The notes: generated from the sequence alone by a model not told the origin. Shown: positions 9,913 to 19,001, counted from the stretch's first letter. The stretch is DNA of 64,000 nt from JACVRW01 sp963814095 (GCA_963814095.1 CAWFBT010000006.1:1-64000), one strand, 5' to 3'. Program-made: numbers and translations.

Positions 9913-12663
9913 GAGGGTCCAGCGAAGCGGCCGCTCGGGCTGGTACGAGCAGAAGGTGCCCGTGCGCACCGAGGCACGCAGGTGTGCCCCGAGCCCCGGA
10001 TGGGCCGCCTCGACCTTCGACACGGCGCTGCGAATGCGCCACGTGACCGCCGAGCGAGCGCGCTCAGCGGGATCGCCGGCCCGGCGCGCCCTTCCGCCCA
10101 GCCCGAACGCGGACGCGAGCGCCTCCGTCACGCTGTCGAGCTCCTCTCGCGCGCGCTCGGCGCGCACCAGGTCCCCCGCCGCCTCGGCCAGCTCGACCTG
10201 CTCGCGCAGGTCGCTGATGCGGCGCTTGAACTCCGCCTTCGCCTGCTCGTCGAGATGCTCGCCGGCGTGCCCCTGCGCGCCCAGGCCGTCGTCCGCCGCC
10301 GGCGCAGCGGGCGCGCGGGCCGGGCCGGCTGCGAGCTCCAAGCAGTGGACCTCCTCGCCGGGCGCCGCCAGCAGGCGGGCGATGTCGTGGAGGCCCTTGA
10401 GATCGGGCAGGTGAGCGTCCACGCCGCCGTAGGACAGCAGCCACAGCTCACCCTCATAGCGGAAGGCCTCGCCCGCCGGCGCCGGAGCCTCCGGCGCGGC
10501 GACCGCCGCCGCCACGGGTGGCGACTCGATCGCTCGCAACTCGCCGACCACGGCCGGGCCGACGTCCTCCAGCAACGGCGGCGCGAGCGACGCCACGCGC
10601 AGCTCATCGGCGAGCTCGGCGCCCAGGTCGGCGAGCCCCTGCGCCTCGAGCGGCGCCGGCTGCCGTGCGCGGCGGTCCGCCGTCGCGCCCGCGAGTACGC
10701 GGGCGGCGAGGTCGCGGCGGCCGCCGCGGGCGAGCAGCGGCGCGCTCGTCCTCAACACGTCCCAGCGCTGGGAGCGGTCGCCGGTCGAGGCGAAGTGGTC
10801 ATAGGCGGACACGAGCAGGCGCGCCGCCTCGTGGTCACGGCCGTCCGCGGCGGCGAGCGCCGCCAGCTGGCGCATGCTGCTGCCGCGAATCAGGAAGAAC
10901 TCGCTCGCCCCGGCGAGCCTCAGGCTCTCCTCGAGACAGGCCTGAGCGCGCCCATCGCCGCCCGACTTGAAGACCGTCCCGAGCGTGTAGAGCACCCAGG
11001 CGAGCATGTACGGGCTCTCCATGCGCTCCGCCTCGCGGCGAGCGGCCTCGCCGGTCGCCACCGCGTCGCCGTAGCGGCCCGCGGCCGCCAGCGCCTGTGT
11101 GCGCAGCACCGACATCTCGAGCGCCACCGCGGGCTTGCCCGCCGCGTAGGCGGCGTGCACGGCATCGTCGATCCGCTCGAGGCCCGGGTCGACCTCGCCG
11201 AGAAAGCCGTACGTGACGAGCGCAAGGGCCCGGCGCGCAAGCGCCGCGGGCGGGCCATCGTCGCGTTCCGCCGCAATCGCGCGGTCGGAGTAGCGCAATG
11301 CGCGCTCGGGCTGCCCGGCCGCGAACTCCGCAACCGCGGCGGCGCCGAGCGCCTCCTCGGCGAGCCGGTCATCGGCGCCGGGCCAGCGCTCGAGCGCCTG
11401 CCCGCACAGCGAGGCGATCTCGGCGGCATGCAGCGATGGGCAGAGTGGCCACAGCGCCGCGACCAGCCGGAAAGCGCGCTCGTGCGAGTCGTCGTTGCGG
11501 ATCGACCAGAGCGCGGCGGCGCGCACCTCGTCGAAGGAACGGATCCCGACGCGCAGCATGTCCTTCGTCCAGAGCGCCTCCGCGTCGCGCCGCATGCCGT
11601 CGGCGAGCGCCAGGTAATGGTCGGCGTGCAACTCGCGCACGCGCCGCTCGTCCCCGCGCTCGGCGAGGCGCTCGAGCCCGTAGTGACGCAGGGACTCGAG
11701 CATCGAGTAGAAGGTCGTCCCCCGCTCATCGCTCGCCACGAGCAGCGAGCGCTGCACGAGCCGGTCGAGCAGGTCGAGCATCTCGTTCGGCAAGACGCCG
11801 CAGCCGGTGCATACGGCGGCCGCGGCGTCGAGGTCGAAGCGGCCGGCGAAAACAGCCAGGCGGCCGAACACGAGCCGCTCCGGTTCGGTGAGCAACCGGT
11901 ATGACCAGTCGATCGTCGCCCGCAGCGTCCGGTGGCGCTCGCCCTCGCGCGAGCGCGCGCGCGTGAGCAGCCGAAAGCGCTCGTCGAGCAGGCCGGCGAT
12001 CTCCGCCGGCGAGAGCGCGCGGCTGCGCGCCGCGGCGAGCTCGATCGCGAGCGGCAGCCCGTCGAGCCGGCGGCAGATGCGGGCCACCGGCTCGGCGTTG
12101 TTCGCGTCGAGGGCGAAGTCCCAGCGGGCGGCTCGTGCGCGGTCGACGAACAGCGCGACCGCCTCCGAGCGCTCGAGCGCCTCGAGTGCCTCGCCCTCCG
12201 GCAGGCCGAGCGGCCCGAGCCGGAGCACCTGCTCACCGTCCACGCCGAGCGGCTCGCGGCTCGTGGCGAGGAGCCGGGCGTCGGGGCAGCCGGCCAGGAT
12301 CCGGTCGGCGAGCTCGGCCGCGCCCGCGATCACGTGCTCGCAGTTGTCGAGCACGAGCAGTCGCGGGCGCTCGTTGAGCGCCTCGACGACGGCGTCGGCG
12401 CCGCCGTCGCGCCCGAGTGAGTCGGCCACCGCCGCGGCCACCGCGTCGTCCGAGTCGAGCGCGGTCAGGATGCACCAGCGCACGTCGCCGCCGTTCAAGC
12501 GGCTGGTCGCCTCGGTCGCCAGGCGCGTCTTGCCGGCGCCGCCGAGGCCGGTGATCGTGACGAGCGGCTCCCGCGTTACGAGCTCGCGTAGGTGCGCGAG
12601 CTCGCGCTCACGTCCGAAGAAGCTGGTCCTGGCTGCCGGGGCCGCGGCTTGCTGGGACGACAC
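9910..12663 (-). CDS. AfsR/LuxR-like NB-ARC ATPase with TPR region and conserved actinobacterial C-terminal domain
   Basis: A 917-residue signalling ATPase starting with GTG at 12663. Residues about 15-330 form an NB-ARC-type ATPase: FGRERELAHLREL, P-loop GLGGAGKTRLA, Walker B LLVLDNCEHV, sensor ATSREPLG, and GLPLAIELAAARSRALSP. Residues about 380-660 are helical repeats of TPR type. The last about 190 residues are a distinct module: FRYEGELWLLSYGG, KGLHDIARLLAAPG, a coiled-coil-like stretch, then ERARSAVTWRIRSAV and VRTGTFCSYQP. I know this module from actinobacterial ATPase and cyclase regulators but cannot name a function. There is no BTAD or LuxR DNA-binding domain, so it must signal through a partner or through the C-terminal module. 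Palindrome sites lie at both ends of the locus. Confidence 0.85.
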   Translation of the reverse strand: MSSQQAAAPAARTSFFGRERELAHLRELVTREPLVTITGLGGAGKTRLATEATSRLNGGDVRWCILTALDSDDAVAAAVADSLGRDGGADAVVEALNERPRLLVLDNCEHVIAGAAELADRILAGCPDARLLATSREPLGVDGEQVLRLGPLGLPEGEALEALERSEAVALFVDRARAARWDFALDANNAEPVARICRRLDGLPLAIELAAARSRALSPAEIAGLLDERFRLLTRARSREGERHRTLRATIDWSYRLLTEPERLVFGRLAVFAGRFDLDAAAAVCTGCGVLPNEMLDLLDRLVQRSLLVASDERGTTFYSMLESLRHYGLERLAERGDERRVRELHADHYLALADGMRRDAEALWTKDMLRVGIRSFDEVRAAALWSIRNDDSHERAFRLVAALWPLCPSLHAAEIASLCGQALERWPGADDRLAEEALGAAAVAEFAAGQPERALRYSDRAIAAERDDGPPAALARRALALVTYGFLGEVDPGLERIDDAVHAAYAAGKPAVALEMSVLRTQALAAAGRYGDAVATGEAARREAERMESPYMLAWVLYTLGTVFKSGGDGRAQACLEESLRLAGASEFFLIRGSSMRQLAALAAADGRDHEAARLLVSAYDHFASTGDRSQRWDVLRTSAPLLARGGRRDLAARVLAGATADRRARQPAPLEAQGLADLGAELADELRVASLAPPLLEDVGPAVVGELRAIESPPVAAAVAAPEAPAPAGEAFRYEGELWLLSYGGVDAHLPDLKGLHDIARLLAAPGEEVHCLELAAGPARAPAAPAADDGLGAQGHAGEHLDEQAKAEFKRRISDLREQVELAEAAGDLVRAERAREELDSVTEALASAFGLGGRARRAGDPAERARSAVTWRIRSAVSKVEAAHPGLGAHLRASVRTGTFCSYQPERPLRWTL

Positions 12664-12979
12664 AGCGAGATCGTAGGGTCCCGCGCGTCTCCGCGACAGG
12701 GCGGAACATCCGCCCGAGGCCGAGCCGCTCGTTGAGCCGCTCGGCGAGACGCGGCGCGACGAGCCCGCCGACCTGCTCTCGGTCCGACAGGTCGGCGGGC
12801 AGCGTCACGCAGCGCACGCCACTCTCGGCCAGCTCAGCGGCCAGACGCCGGAGCGCGGCTTCGCCGCGCCCCGACAGCGCGAGCTGGACGCCCTCCCGGC
12901 CCAGGGCGCGCGCCATCTCGCTGCCCAGCCCTCCTCCGGCGCCGGTCAGAAGGGCCACCTTCCCCTGCAGCGAGTCCAT
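12608..12979 (-). pseudogene. Short-chain dehydrogenase remnant with internal deletion
   Basis: The reading frame starts as a normal SDR: MDSLQGKVALLTGAGGGLG carries the Rossmann TGxxxGxG motif, and SDREQVGGLV would lead into the third strand. The NNAG motif, the catalytic Ser-Tyr-Lys and the rest of the core are absent. After GGLV the frame jumps to RLAERLNERLGLGRMFRPVAE, which looks like the C-terminal helix of the same kind of SDR. About 150 residues therefore seem to have been cut out between these ends. The frame then runs into the start of the ATPase gene. The remnant cannot encode an active oxidoreductase. An assembly collapse is the alternative explanation. Confidence 0.6.
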
Positions 12980-12990
12980 GCCACCGAGGC

Positions 12991-13027
12991 GTGAGCGCGG
13001 GCCTCACATCGTGAGGCGACCCCTCAC
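12991..13027. promoter_or_regulatory. Double GTGAG-N7-CTCAC palindrome, site B, in a divergent promoter
   Basis: GTGAG-N7-CTCAC occurs twice, at 12991-13007 and 13011-13027, with a 3-nt spacer and 20-bp centre spacing. It lies between the SDR remnant (minus, start 12979) and the 431-residue gene (plus, start 13061), where a bidirectional operator would be expected. The sequence differs from site A at only a few positions. Confidence 0.65.
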
Positions 13028-13060
13028 GCCCGCGCTGAAACGGACTTCGAGGAGGAGAAC

Positions 13061-14356
13061 TTGGTGACCACCACCAGCGCCGGACCATCCAAGCAGGCAG
13101 AGGCCCTGAGAGAGCTCGCGAGCTATCCGCTGCTGGATGCGCTCTACGGCCGGCGCGCGCGTCGCGTCGCGCTCGGCGCCGAGATCCCCGACGGCCCGCT
13201 CGCCTACGACTCGCCGCACGATCCCATGTCGCTGTCGGAGCTCGAGCGGATGGTCGTACTGACCTCGATGGCCGGCACGACCGGCTGGCACTACTCGATC
13301 ACCCGCAACGCGCGCTACTCCCCGCACATGGCGAACTACGCCGCCGGTGCCGCCGGCCGCACGTTCCCGTCCGCCGCCGGCTTCCACACGTCCGAGCTGT
13401 TCTTCACCGACGACTCGGGCACCTGGTTCTTTCCGACCCGCGACGCAGGGGCGCTCGTCGACCCCGCGGACGAGGAGATCACGCCGGAGCTGATGGTCGA
13501 GCGCCACGCCGAGCGACTCGTGAAGCTGTCCGACGAGCGCATCCATCTTCCACGCGAGGAGCCCTACCTCGAGGGTCACAACACCTGGTGCGTGAACGTC
13601 CCGGGCTCGCTGCTCGTGATCCCCGTCGGCGATCTCGCTCAGCACGCGCTGGCCGGGCTCTGCTTCCTGACGCAGAACGGCTATTGCCTCACCGACGACG
13701 TCACCGGCCGGCCGATTCCCGGCATGGAGCGCTACCGCGGACTCGTCGACGTCGACGACCCGTTCCCGCTCACGTTCTTCGACCAGTACATGCTGGCCGA
13801 GATCACGGCCGAGCTTGCGTGCTCTTGCTATGCGGGCGTCCTGACGCTCCAGGCGATGGGCCTCGGCGGCTGGATGTTCGACGGCGTCGACCGCTTCTCG
13901 ATGCTCGGCGCCTCCGGCAACCCCGAGGTGCCCGGGCTCGGCTTCCGCTACGACGAGGACGAGCGCTGGTCGGTACCCAACCCGACCGGCCTCGAGGGCG
14001 TCTTCGAGGCGTACTGCCCACCGCACCACGACGACATGCGGGCCGCCGTCGAGGCGTTCTGCGAGCGCAAGTTCGGCGCGGGCGGGCCGCACAGCGCCGG
14101 TACGAACGGCGCATGGAGCGAGTCGGCCCTGATCCGCTCGAGCGCCCAGGTGCACGACGAGCGCTTCCGCGACTGCGTCGCCCACCAGGCCGAGTATCTG
14201 TACGAGACGTTCGGGAAGTTCCCGGCGACGATCCCGTCGCTGATGATCCTGAACTACGTGCAGGCCCACCACCTGGACCTGGACTTCTACGACGAGCGGT
14301 TCCGGCCCGGCTCGTACCTCGCGTCGCACGCGCGCCACATGGAGGTATGGCACTGA
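13061..14356 (+). CDS. 431-residue protein of unknown function, possible nitroreductase-like fold
   Basis: A long, well-formed gene with a GGAGGAG box just ahead of a TTG (13061) or GTG (13064) start. I do not recognise a named family. Several blocks resemble flavin nitroreductases of the SagB kind: SLSELERMVVLTSMAGTTG, RTFPSAAGFHTSELFF (compare the usual R-PSaGa-hp-ely), and GVLTLQAMGLGGWMF near the middle (compare a-n--LaA-alGLG). It is much longer than a standard nitroreductase and has an unusual number of aromatic residues. It is soluble, with no signal peptide. It is transcribed away from palindrome site B and overlaps an 18-codon frame at its stop (TGATG). Confidence 0.5.
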   Translation: MVTTTSAGPSKQAEALRELASYPLLDALYGRRARRVALGAEIPDGPLAYDSPHDPMSLSELERMVVLTSMAGTTGWHYSITRNARYSPHMANYAAGAAGRTFPSAAGFHTSELFFTDDSGTWFFPTRDAGALVDPADEEITPELMVERHAERLVKLSDERIHLPREEPYLEGHNTWCVNVPGSLLVIPVGDLAQHALAGLCFLTQNGYCLTDDVTGRPIPGMERYRGLVDVDDPFPLTFFDQYMLAEITAELACSCYAGVLTLQAMGLGGWMFDGVDRFSMLGASGNPEVPGLGFRYDEDERWSVPNPTGLEGVFEAYCPPHHDDMRAAVEAFCERKFGAGGPHSAGTNGAWSESALIRSSAQVHDERFRDCVAHQAEYLYETFGKFPATIPSLMILNYVQAHHLDLDFYDERFRPGSYLASHARHMEVWH

Positions 14357-14412
14357 TGGCAGCCGCCACGACGATCAGCGACCTTTTCCACTCGAAGGGA
14401 ACCGAACGATGA
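14356..14412 (+). CDS. 18-codon open frame between two overlapping genes
   Basis: The frame ATG GCA GCC ... CGA TGA encodes MAAATTISDLFHSKGTER. It starts inside the stop of the 431-residue gene (TGATG) and ends by overlapping the ATG at 14409 (ATGA). Stop/start overlaps at both ends are what a translated link would show, but a peptide this short cannot be verified from sequence. It might instead be the 5' end of a gene that lost its body, as seen elsewhere in the window. Confidence 0.25.
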   Translation: MAAATTISDLFHSKGTER

Positions 14413-15327
14413 AGAACCGTACGCCTGCCATATGCCGAGCAGGGCGATCCCGACGGCACGCCGGTGCTGCTGCTGCACGGGATCACCGACTCGCAGCGCT
14501 CCTGGGAGCCCGTGTTGCCGCTGCTGCCCGAGTCGATTCGGGCGATCGCGGTGAGCATGCGCGGTCATGGCAACGCCGAGCGGCCCGAGGCCGGCTACCG
14601 CGCCGAGGACTACGCCGCCGATGTGATCGAGCTGCTCGACCGGCTCGAGCTCGAGTCCGCCGTGGTCTGCGGCCACTCGCTCGGGACCTACGTGGCCGCG
14701 CAGATCGCGATCGAGCGGCCGCAGCGCGTGGCCGCGCTCGTGCTCGAGGGCGCGCCGGCTACCCCGGCGCGCAATCCGGTGATCGCCGAGGTGGCCGCTG
14801 CCGTGGCGGAGCTCGACGACCCGGTCGACCCGACCTTCGTCAGGGAGTTCCAGGCGTCGACTACGGAGCGGCCGCTCGCGCCCGGCCTGCTCGACACGTT
14901 CGTGGAGGAGAGCCTCAAGCTGCCCGCACGGACCTGGCGAGCCGCGTTCGCGGACCTGATGCGGATCGACCTGTCCGGGCGGCTCGGCGACATCGCAGCC
15001 CCCACGCTGCTGATCCACGGAGAGCGGGACGCGATCGTGCCGGGCGGCGAGCAGAAGTGGCTGCTGGCGCGGCTACCGAACGCGAGGCTCGTGACGCTCG
15101 ACGGCACCGGTCACGCCCCGCACTGGGAGCGGCCCGAGCGCTACGCGACCGAGCTCGCGACCTTCGCGGCGGCCTCCTACGCGTCGCGCGGCGCGAGCAC
15201 CGCGCCGCGGGAAGCGCCCGCGCTCGCGGCGACGACCAGCGGATCGCGACGATCTCCCGCGCCACGAGGCCTTCGCCCAATACGACGTAGCCGGCGAGCG
15301 CGGCCATGCCGGGCTCGAGCGACATGA
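14409..15327 (+). CDS. Alpha/beta-fold hydrolase (5' frameshift)
   Basis: A serine hydrolase of the alpha/beta fold. LLLHGITDSQRSW is the HG oxyanion loop, VVCGHSLGTYVA holds the nucleophile serine, IHGERDAIVPG the acid and DGTGHAPHWERP the histidine. The conserved frame begins upstream of any good start (VRLPYAEQGDPDGTPV). The ATG at 14409 (MKNRT) is one frame off, so a one-base indel near 14420 is likely. The family-like sequence ends at about 15180 (TFAAASYASRG). The frame stays open to 15327 and overlaps the convergent EamA gene by about 150 nt, so the true end is probably nearer 15180. Substrate unknown. Confidence 0.75.
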
Positions 15328-16015
15328 GCACCCCGAAGACGCCCGTCGGCATGCGCCGCAGCGCCTCCATCTCGAGCGCGTAGGGGATCGCCGACGAGAG
15401 CACTGCCACGGCGAGGCCTGCGGCCAGGATCCAGGGGACGAGCAGCTCGCCGCCGGCCTCGCCGACCCCGACCGGCACCAGCACGACGGCGCCGACCACC
15501 ATGGCGAGCGCCAGCCCGTCGGCGCCCTCGTAGCGGCGCCCGATCTGGGCACTCAGCAGGATGTAGGCGGCCCAGAACGCTCCGGCCAGCAGGGCGAGCG
15601 CGATGCCGAGCCCGTCGAGCCCGCCCGCGCCGAGGTCGGACAGCAGCAGGATCCCGGCCGCGGCCAGCGCGACCCAGACCAGGTCGAGTCGCCGCCGCGA
15701 GCCCGCCACGGCCACGCCCAGCGGGCCAACGAACTCGAAGGTCACCGCGGCGCCCAGCGGGATGCGGTCGAGCGCCGCGTAGAACGACATGTTCATGCAG
15801 GCGAGCACGAGGCCGAACACCACCACCAGCTCCAGGTCGCGGCGGGTGCGCCGGCGCGGCGAGGGCCGCCAGACCGCCATGAGCACCACGGCGGCGAAGA
15901 CCAGCCGCAGGAAGACCGTCCCGCCGGGCCCTATCTCGTCGAACAGGCCCTTGGCGAGAGCCGAGCCGATCTGCACCGAGGCGATCGCCAGCAGGACGAG
16001 GAGGACGGGCGGCAC
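15177..16015 (-). CDS. EamA/DMT-family transporter (one frameshift)
   Basis: A drug/metabolite-type exporter with ten predicted helices in two EamA repeats. Visible blocks are LAIASVQIGSALAKGLFDEIGP, MNMSFYAALDRIPLGAAVTFEF, SAIPYALEMEALRRMPTGVFGVL and SLEPGMAALAGYVVLGE. These are typical of the RhtA-like branch, which exports amino acids such as threonine or homoserine. The frame breaks near 15243, after EGLVAREIVAI. In the neighbouring frame the last helix continues LVVAASAGASRGAVLAP to a stop at 15177, so one base is missing. Start ATG at 16015. It is divergent from the PLP enzyme 17 nt away. Confidence 0.8.
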
Positions 16016-16032
16016 GCCGGGATAATGCCCGC

Positions 16033-17253
16033 ATGGCCGTTACCGACGTCGCGCCCGCGCCGGCCCGCGAGCGCTCCTACGAGGAGCTCGAGCAAATCTT
16101 CGCTGGAACCACGGCGCCGTTCGCCTTCGTCGACCTCGACGCGATGTGGTCGAACGCGCGCGAGATGCTCGGGCGCGCCGCCGGCGTTCCGATCCGGGTG
16201 GCGAGCAAGTCGGTGCGCTGCCGCTCCCTGCTGGCCTCGATCCTCGACTTCGACCCGGGCTTCCGCGGCCTGATGACGTTCACGCTGCCCGAGACGCTCT
16301 GGCTCCATGGGCATGGCTTTCGCGACCTGCTCGTGGCGTACCCGAGCGCGGATCGCGAGGCGCTCGCCGAGCTCGCCCGGCTCGACGACGAGCGCCCGCC
16401 GGTGGTGATGGTCGATTCGGTCGAGCAGCTGGACCTGATCGAGGCGGCGGCGCGCGGCGCCGGGCCCGTGCGCGTCTGCATCGACCTCGACCTCAGCTGG
16501 TGGCCGCTCGGCGGCCGCCTCAAGGTCGGCGTCAAGCGCTCGCCGGTGCACGAGCCGGCCCAGGCGCGCGCGCTGGCCGAGGAGATCGTGCGACGTCAGG
16601 GGCTCGAGCTCGCCGGCTTGATGGGCTACGAGGCCCACATCGCGGGCGTCGGCGACCGCCCACTGGGAAAACGCTTGCAGGGCTACGCGATCCGGGCGAT
16701 GAAGGCGCTGTCGGTGCCCGAGCTCGCCGAACGCCGCGCGGCGGCCGTGGCGGCGGTACGCGAGGTGGCCGCCGTCGAGATGGTGAACGGCGGCGGAACG
16801 GGGAGCATCCACTCGACGCGCGCGGAGGCCATCGTCACCGAGATCACGGCCGGATCTGGCTTCTACGCGCCAACTCTGTTCGATCGCTACGCCTCATTCC
16901 GACTCACGCCGGCGGCGATGTTCGCGATGCCGGTGGTGCGTCGCCCGAGCGGCGGCGTGGCGACTTTGCTGGGCGGGGGCTACCTCGCGTCGGGTGCCGC
17001 CGGCCCCGATCGGCTGCCCGCGCCGGAGCTGCCGCGCGGCCTGCGGCTGGATCCGCTCGAGGGGGCAGGAGAGGTGCAGACGCCGGTGATCGGGGCGGCC
17101 GCCGCTAGCCTGCGCGTGGGCGCAAACGTTTACCTGCGCCATGCAAAGGCCGGCGAGCTGTGCGAGCGATTCAACAGCCTCCAGCTGCTGAGCGGCAGCG
17201 AGATCGTCGGAGAGGTCCCGACGTACCGCGGCGAGGGCCGGGCCGAGCTCTAG
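16033..17253 (+). CDS. Fold-type III PLP enzyme (amino acid deaminase/aldolase, alanine racemase N-terminal-like)
   Basis: A 406-residue fold-III PLP enzyme of the amino acid deaminase/D-threonine aldolase-like group. The PLP lysine is K59 in IRVASKSVR, after FVDLDAMWSNA. The barrel continues with VCIDLDLSWWPLGGRLKVGVKRSP, GLMGYEAHIAG and NGGGTGSIHST (phosphate cradle). A C-terminal beta domain carries FAMPVVRRPS. It probably acts on a D- or beta-hydroxy amino acid. Divergence from the amino-acid-type EamA exporter fits a role in amino acid metabolism, but the substrate is not shown by the sequence. Confidence 0.8.
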   Translation: MAVTDVAPAPARERSYEELEQIFAGTTAPFAFVDLDAMWSNAREMLGRAAGVPIRVASKSVRCRSLLASILDFDPGFRGLMTFTLPETLWLHGHGFRDLLVAYPSADREALAELARLDDERPPVVMVDSVEQLDLIEAAARGAGPVRVCIDLDLSWWPLGGRLKVGVKRSPVHEPAQARALAEEIVRRQGLELAGLMGYEAHIAGVGDRPLGKRLQGYAIRAMKALSVPELAERRAAAVAAVREVAAVEMVNGGGTGSIHSTRAEAIVTEITAGSGFYAPTLFDRYASFRLTPAAMFAMPVVRRPSGGVATLLGGGYLASGAAGPDRLPAPELPRGLRLDPLEGAGEVQTPVIGAAAASLRVGANVYLRHAKAGELCERFNSLQLLSGSEIVGEVPTYRGEGRAEL

Positions 17254-17291
17254 ATCCGCAACCCCCGCGCGGGCCTCGTGTTGGAATCCCT

Positions 17292-19001
17292 GTGTCCCGC
17301 CTCCTGGCAGGCGCCCTCGCGGCGCTGACGCTGCTCGCCTGCGCTGCCGCGCCGGCGCTCGCGCAGCAGCAGCAGCCCAACGTCGTCGTGATCATGACCG
17401 ACGACCAGACCGCGGCGAGCGTGCCGATGATGCCGCAGCTGAACGCCCTGATCGGGAGCGAGGGGACGAACTTCGAGCAGGCGATCGCGAGCTTCCCGCT
17501 GTGCTGTCCGTCGCGCGCGACGAACCTCACCGGGCAGTACGCCCACAACCACGGCGTGCTCCACAACAGCGGGCTGTTCGGCGGCTTCCGGATGCTCGAC
17601 AACACGAACACGCTGCCGGTGTGGCTGCAGGCCGCCGGCTACCGGACCATGCACGTGGGGCGCTATCTGAACGGCTACGAGTACCGCGACGGCATCCCGG
17701 CGGGCTACACCGACTGGTACGGGAGCCCGCATTCGAGCGCCTTCAACTACGCGAACTGGAAGGTCAACGAGAACGGCGTGCTGCGCTCGTATCCGCAGCC
17801 CGACCGCCCGGGCGACTACCAGACCGACCAGTCCACGCGCCGCGCCGTCGGTCTGATCGAGGACGCCGCGCCGTCGGCGCAGCCCTTCTACCTGTCGCTC
17901 TGGTACGTCGCCCCGCACCGCGGTGGGCCGCGCGACTCCGACGATCCGCCCAGCCCGGGCACGCCCTCTCCCGCTCCGCGCCACCGTGACGCGTTCTCGG
18001 CCTACTCGATGCCGCGCCTGCCGAACTTCAACGAGCGCTCGATGTTCGACAAGCCGCAGGTGGTGGCCGACCGCCCGCGCTTCACCCCGGAGAAGATCGC
18101 GGGCATCGAGGAGAACTGGCGTCAGGAGCTCGAGAGCCTGCTCGCGGTGGACGAGGGCGTGGCGCAGGTCATCGACACGCTGCGCCGCAGCGGCGAGCTC
18201 GAGAACACGCTGATCGTCTACATGTCGGACAACGGCTTCATGCACGGTGAGCACAGGGCCCTCGCCGAGAAGGTCCTCCCCTACGAGCCGTCGATCCGGG
18301 TGCCGCTCCTGCTGCGCGGACCGGGCGTACCGCGCGGGCGGGTCGACGACCGGCTCGTGGCGAACCTCGACGTTCCGGCCACGATCCTCGACGCCGCGCA
18401 CGTGACGCCGTGGCGCCTCCTCGACGGGCGCTCGCTGCTCGACCTCGCCGAGGACCCGGGCGCGGAATGGGGCCGGGACATCCTGATCGAGAACGGCCGC
18501 GGCGCCAACGGCATCCCCACCTACCGCGGCATCCGCAACTACCGCTACCTGTACGTGGAGCACCTCACGACGGGCGAGTACGAGCTCTACGACCTGGTGG
18601 AGGATCCCTTCCAGCTGAACAGCAGGGACGGCGACGACCGCTACCGGCACGTGCAGCGCGACCTGAAGCGGCGTCTGCGCGAGCTGCGCAGCTGCGCCGG
18701 CGCGAGCTGCCTGGCCGCTCCGCGGCTGCGGCTCTTCCTGCGCTCGCAGGGCCGGCCCATCTCGAGCTGCATCAGCGACGACCTGCGCGTGCGCGTCGGC
18801 GGCTCGGAGCGCGACGACATCATGAGCGCGGACGTGATCGTGGGACGCCGCCGCGTCGGACGCGCGCTCACCCCGCCGGTGGTGGAGGACATCCCCCTGC
18901 GGCAGCTCCGCTCGCGCGGGCGCTTCCGCCTGCGGGTGCGAACCGAGACGATCGACGGCCGCCGGCTGACGCTCGACCGCGTGCTGCGCGCCTGCCGGTG
19001 A
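17292..19001 (+). CDS. Secreted type I sulfatase, copy 1
   Basis: A 569-residue arylsulfatase-superfamily enzyme. GTG at 17292 starts a signal peptide (SRLLAGALAALTLLACAAAPALA) that could also be read as a lipoprotein signal at C17. MTDDQ (D37, D38) binds calcium. The formylglycine motif CCPSRA (C71) is the CxPSR substrate of the maturase. SDNGFMHGEH holds the later metal and sulfate ligands. The type resembles N-acetylglucosamine-6-sulfatase. The last about 115 residues form an extra module starting SCAGASC and ending ACR. It overlaps the next sulfatase by 4 nt (GTGA). Probably desulfates a polysaccharide outside the cell. Confidence 0.9.
   Translation: MSRLLAGALAALTLLACAAAPALAQQQQPNVVVIMTDDQTAASVPMMPQLNALIGSEGTNFEQAIASFPLCCPSRATNLTGQYAHNHGVLHNSGLFGGFRMLDNTNTLPVWLQAAGYRTMHVGRYLNGYEYRDGIPAGYTDWYGSPHSSAFNYANWKVNENGVLRSYPQPDRPGDYQTDQSTRRAVGLIEDAAPSAQPFYLSLWYVAPHRGGPRDSDDPPSPGTPSPAPRHRDAFSAYSMPRLPNFNERSMFDKPQVVADRPRFTPEKIAGIEENWRQELESLLAVDEGVAQVIDTLRRSGELENTLIVYMSDNGFMHGEHRALAEKVLPYEPSIRVPLLLRGPGVPRGRVDDRLVANLDVPATILDAAHVTPWRLLDGRSLLDLAEDPGAEWGRDILIENGRGANGIPTYRGIRNYRYLYVEHLTTGEYELYDLVEDPFQLNSRDGDDRYRHVQRDLKRRLRELRSCAGASCLAAPRLRLFLRSQGRPISSCISDDLRVRVGGSERDDIMSADVIVGRRRVGRALTPPVVEDIPLRQLRSRGRFRLRVRTETIDGRRLTLDRVLRACR

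Noticed and set aside
14915..15176. C-terminal extension of the EamA exporter past 15177
   Set aside because: It is an Arg/Ala/Ser-rich frame opposite the hydrolase; the proper last helix is in the neighbouring frame and stops at 15177.
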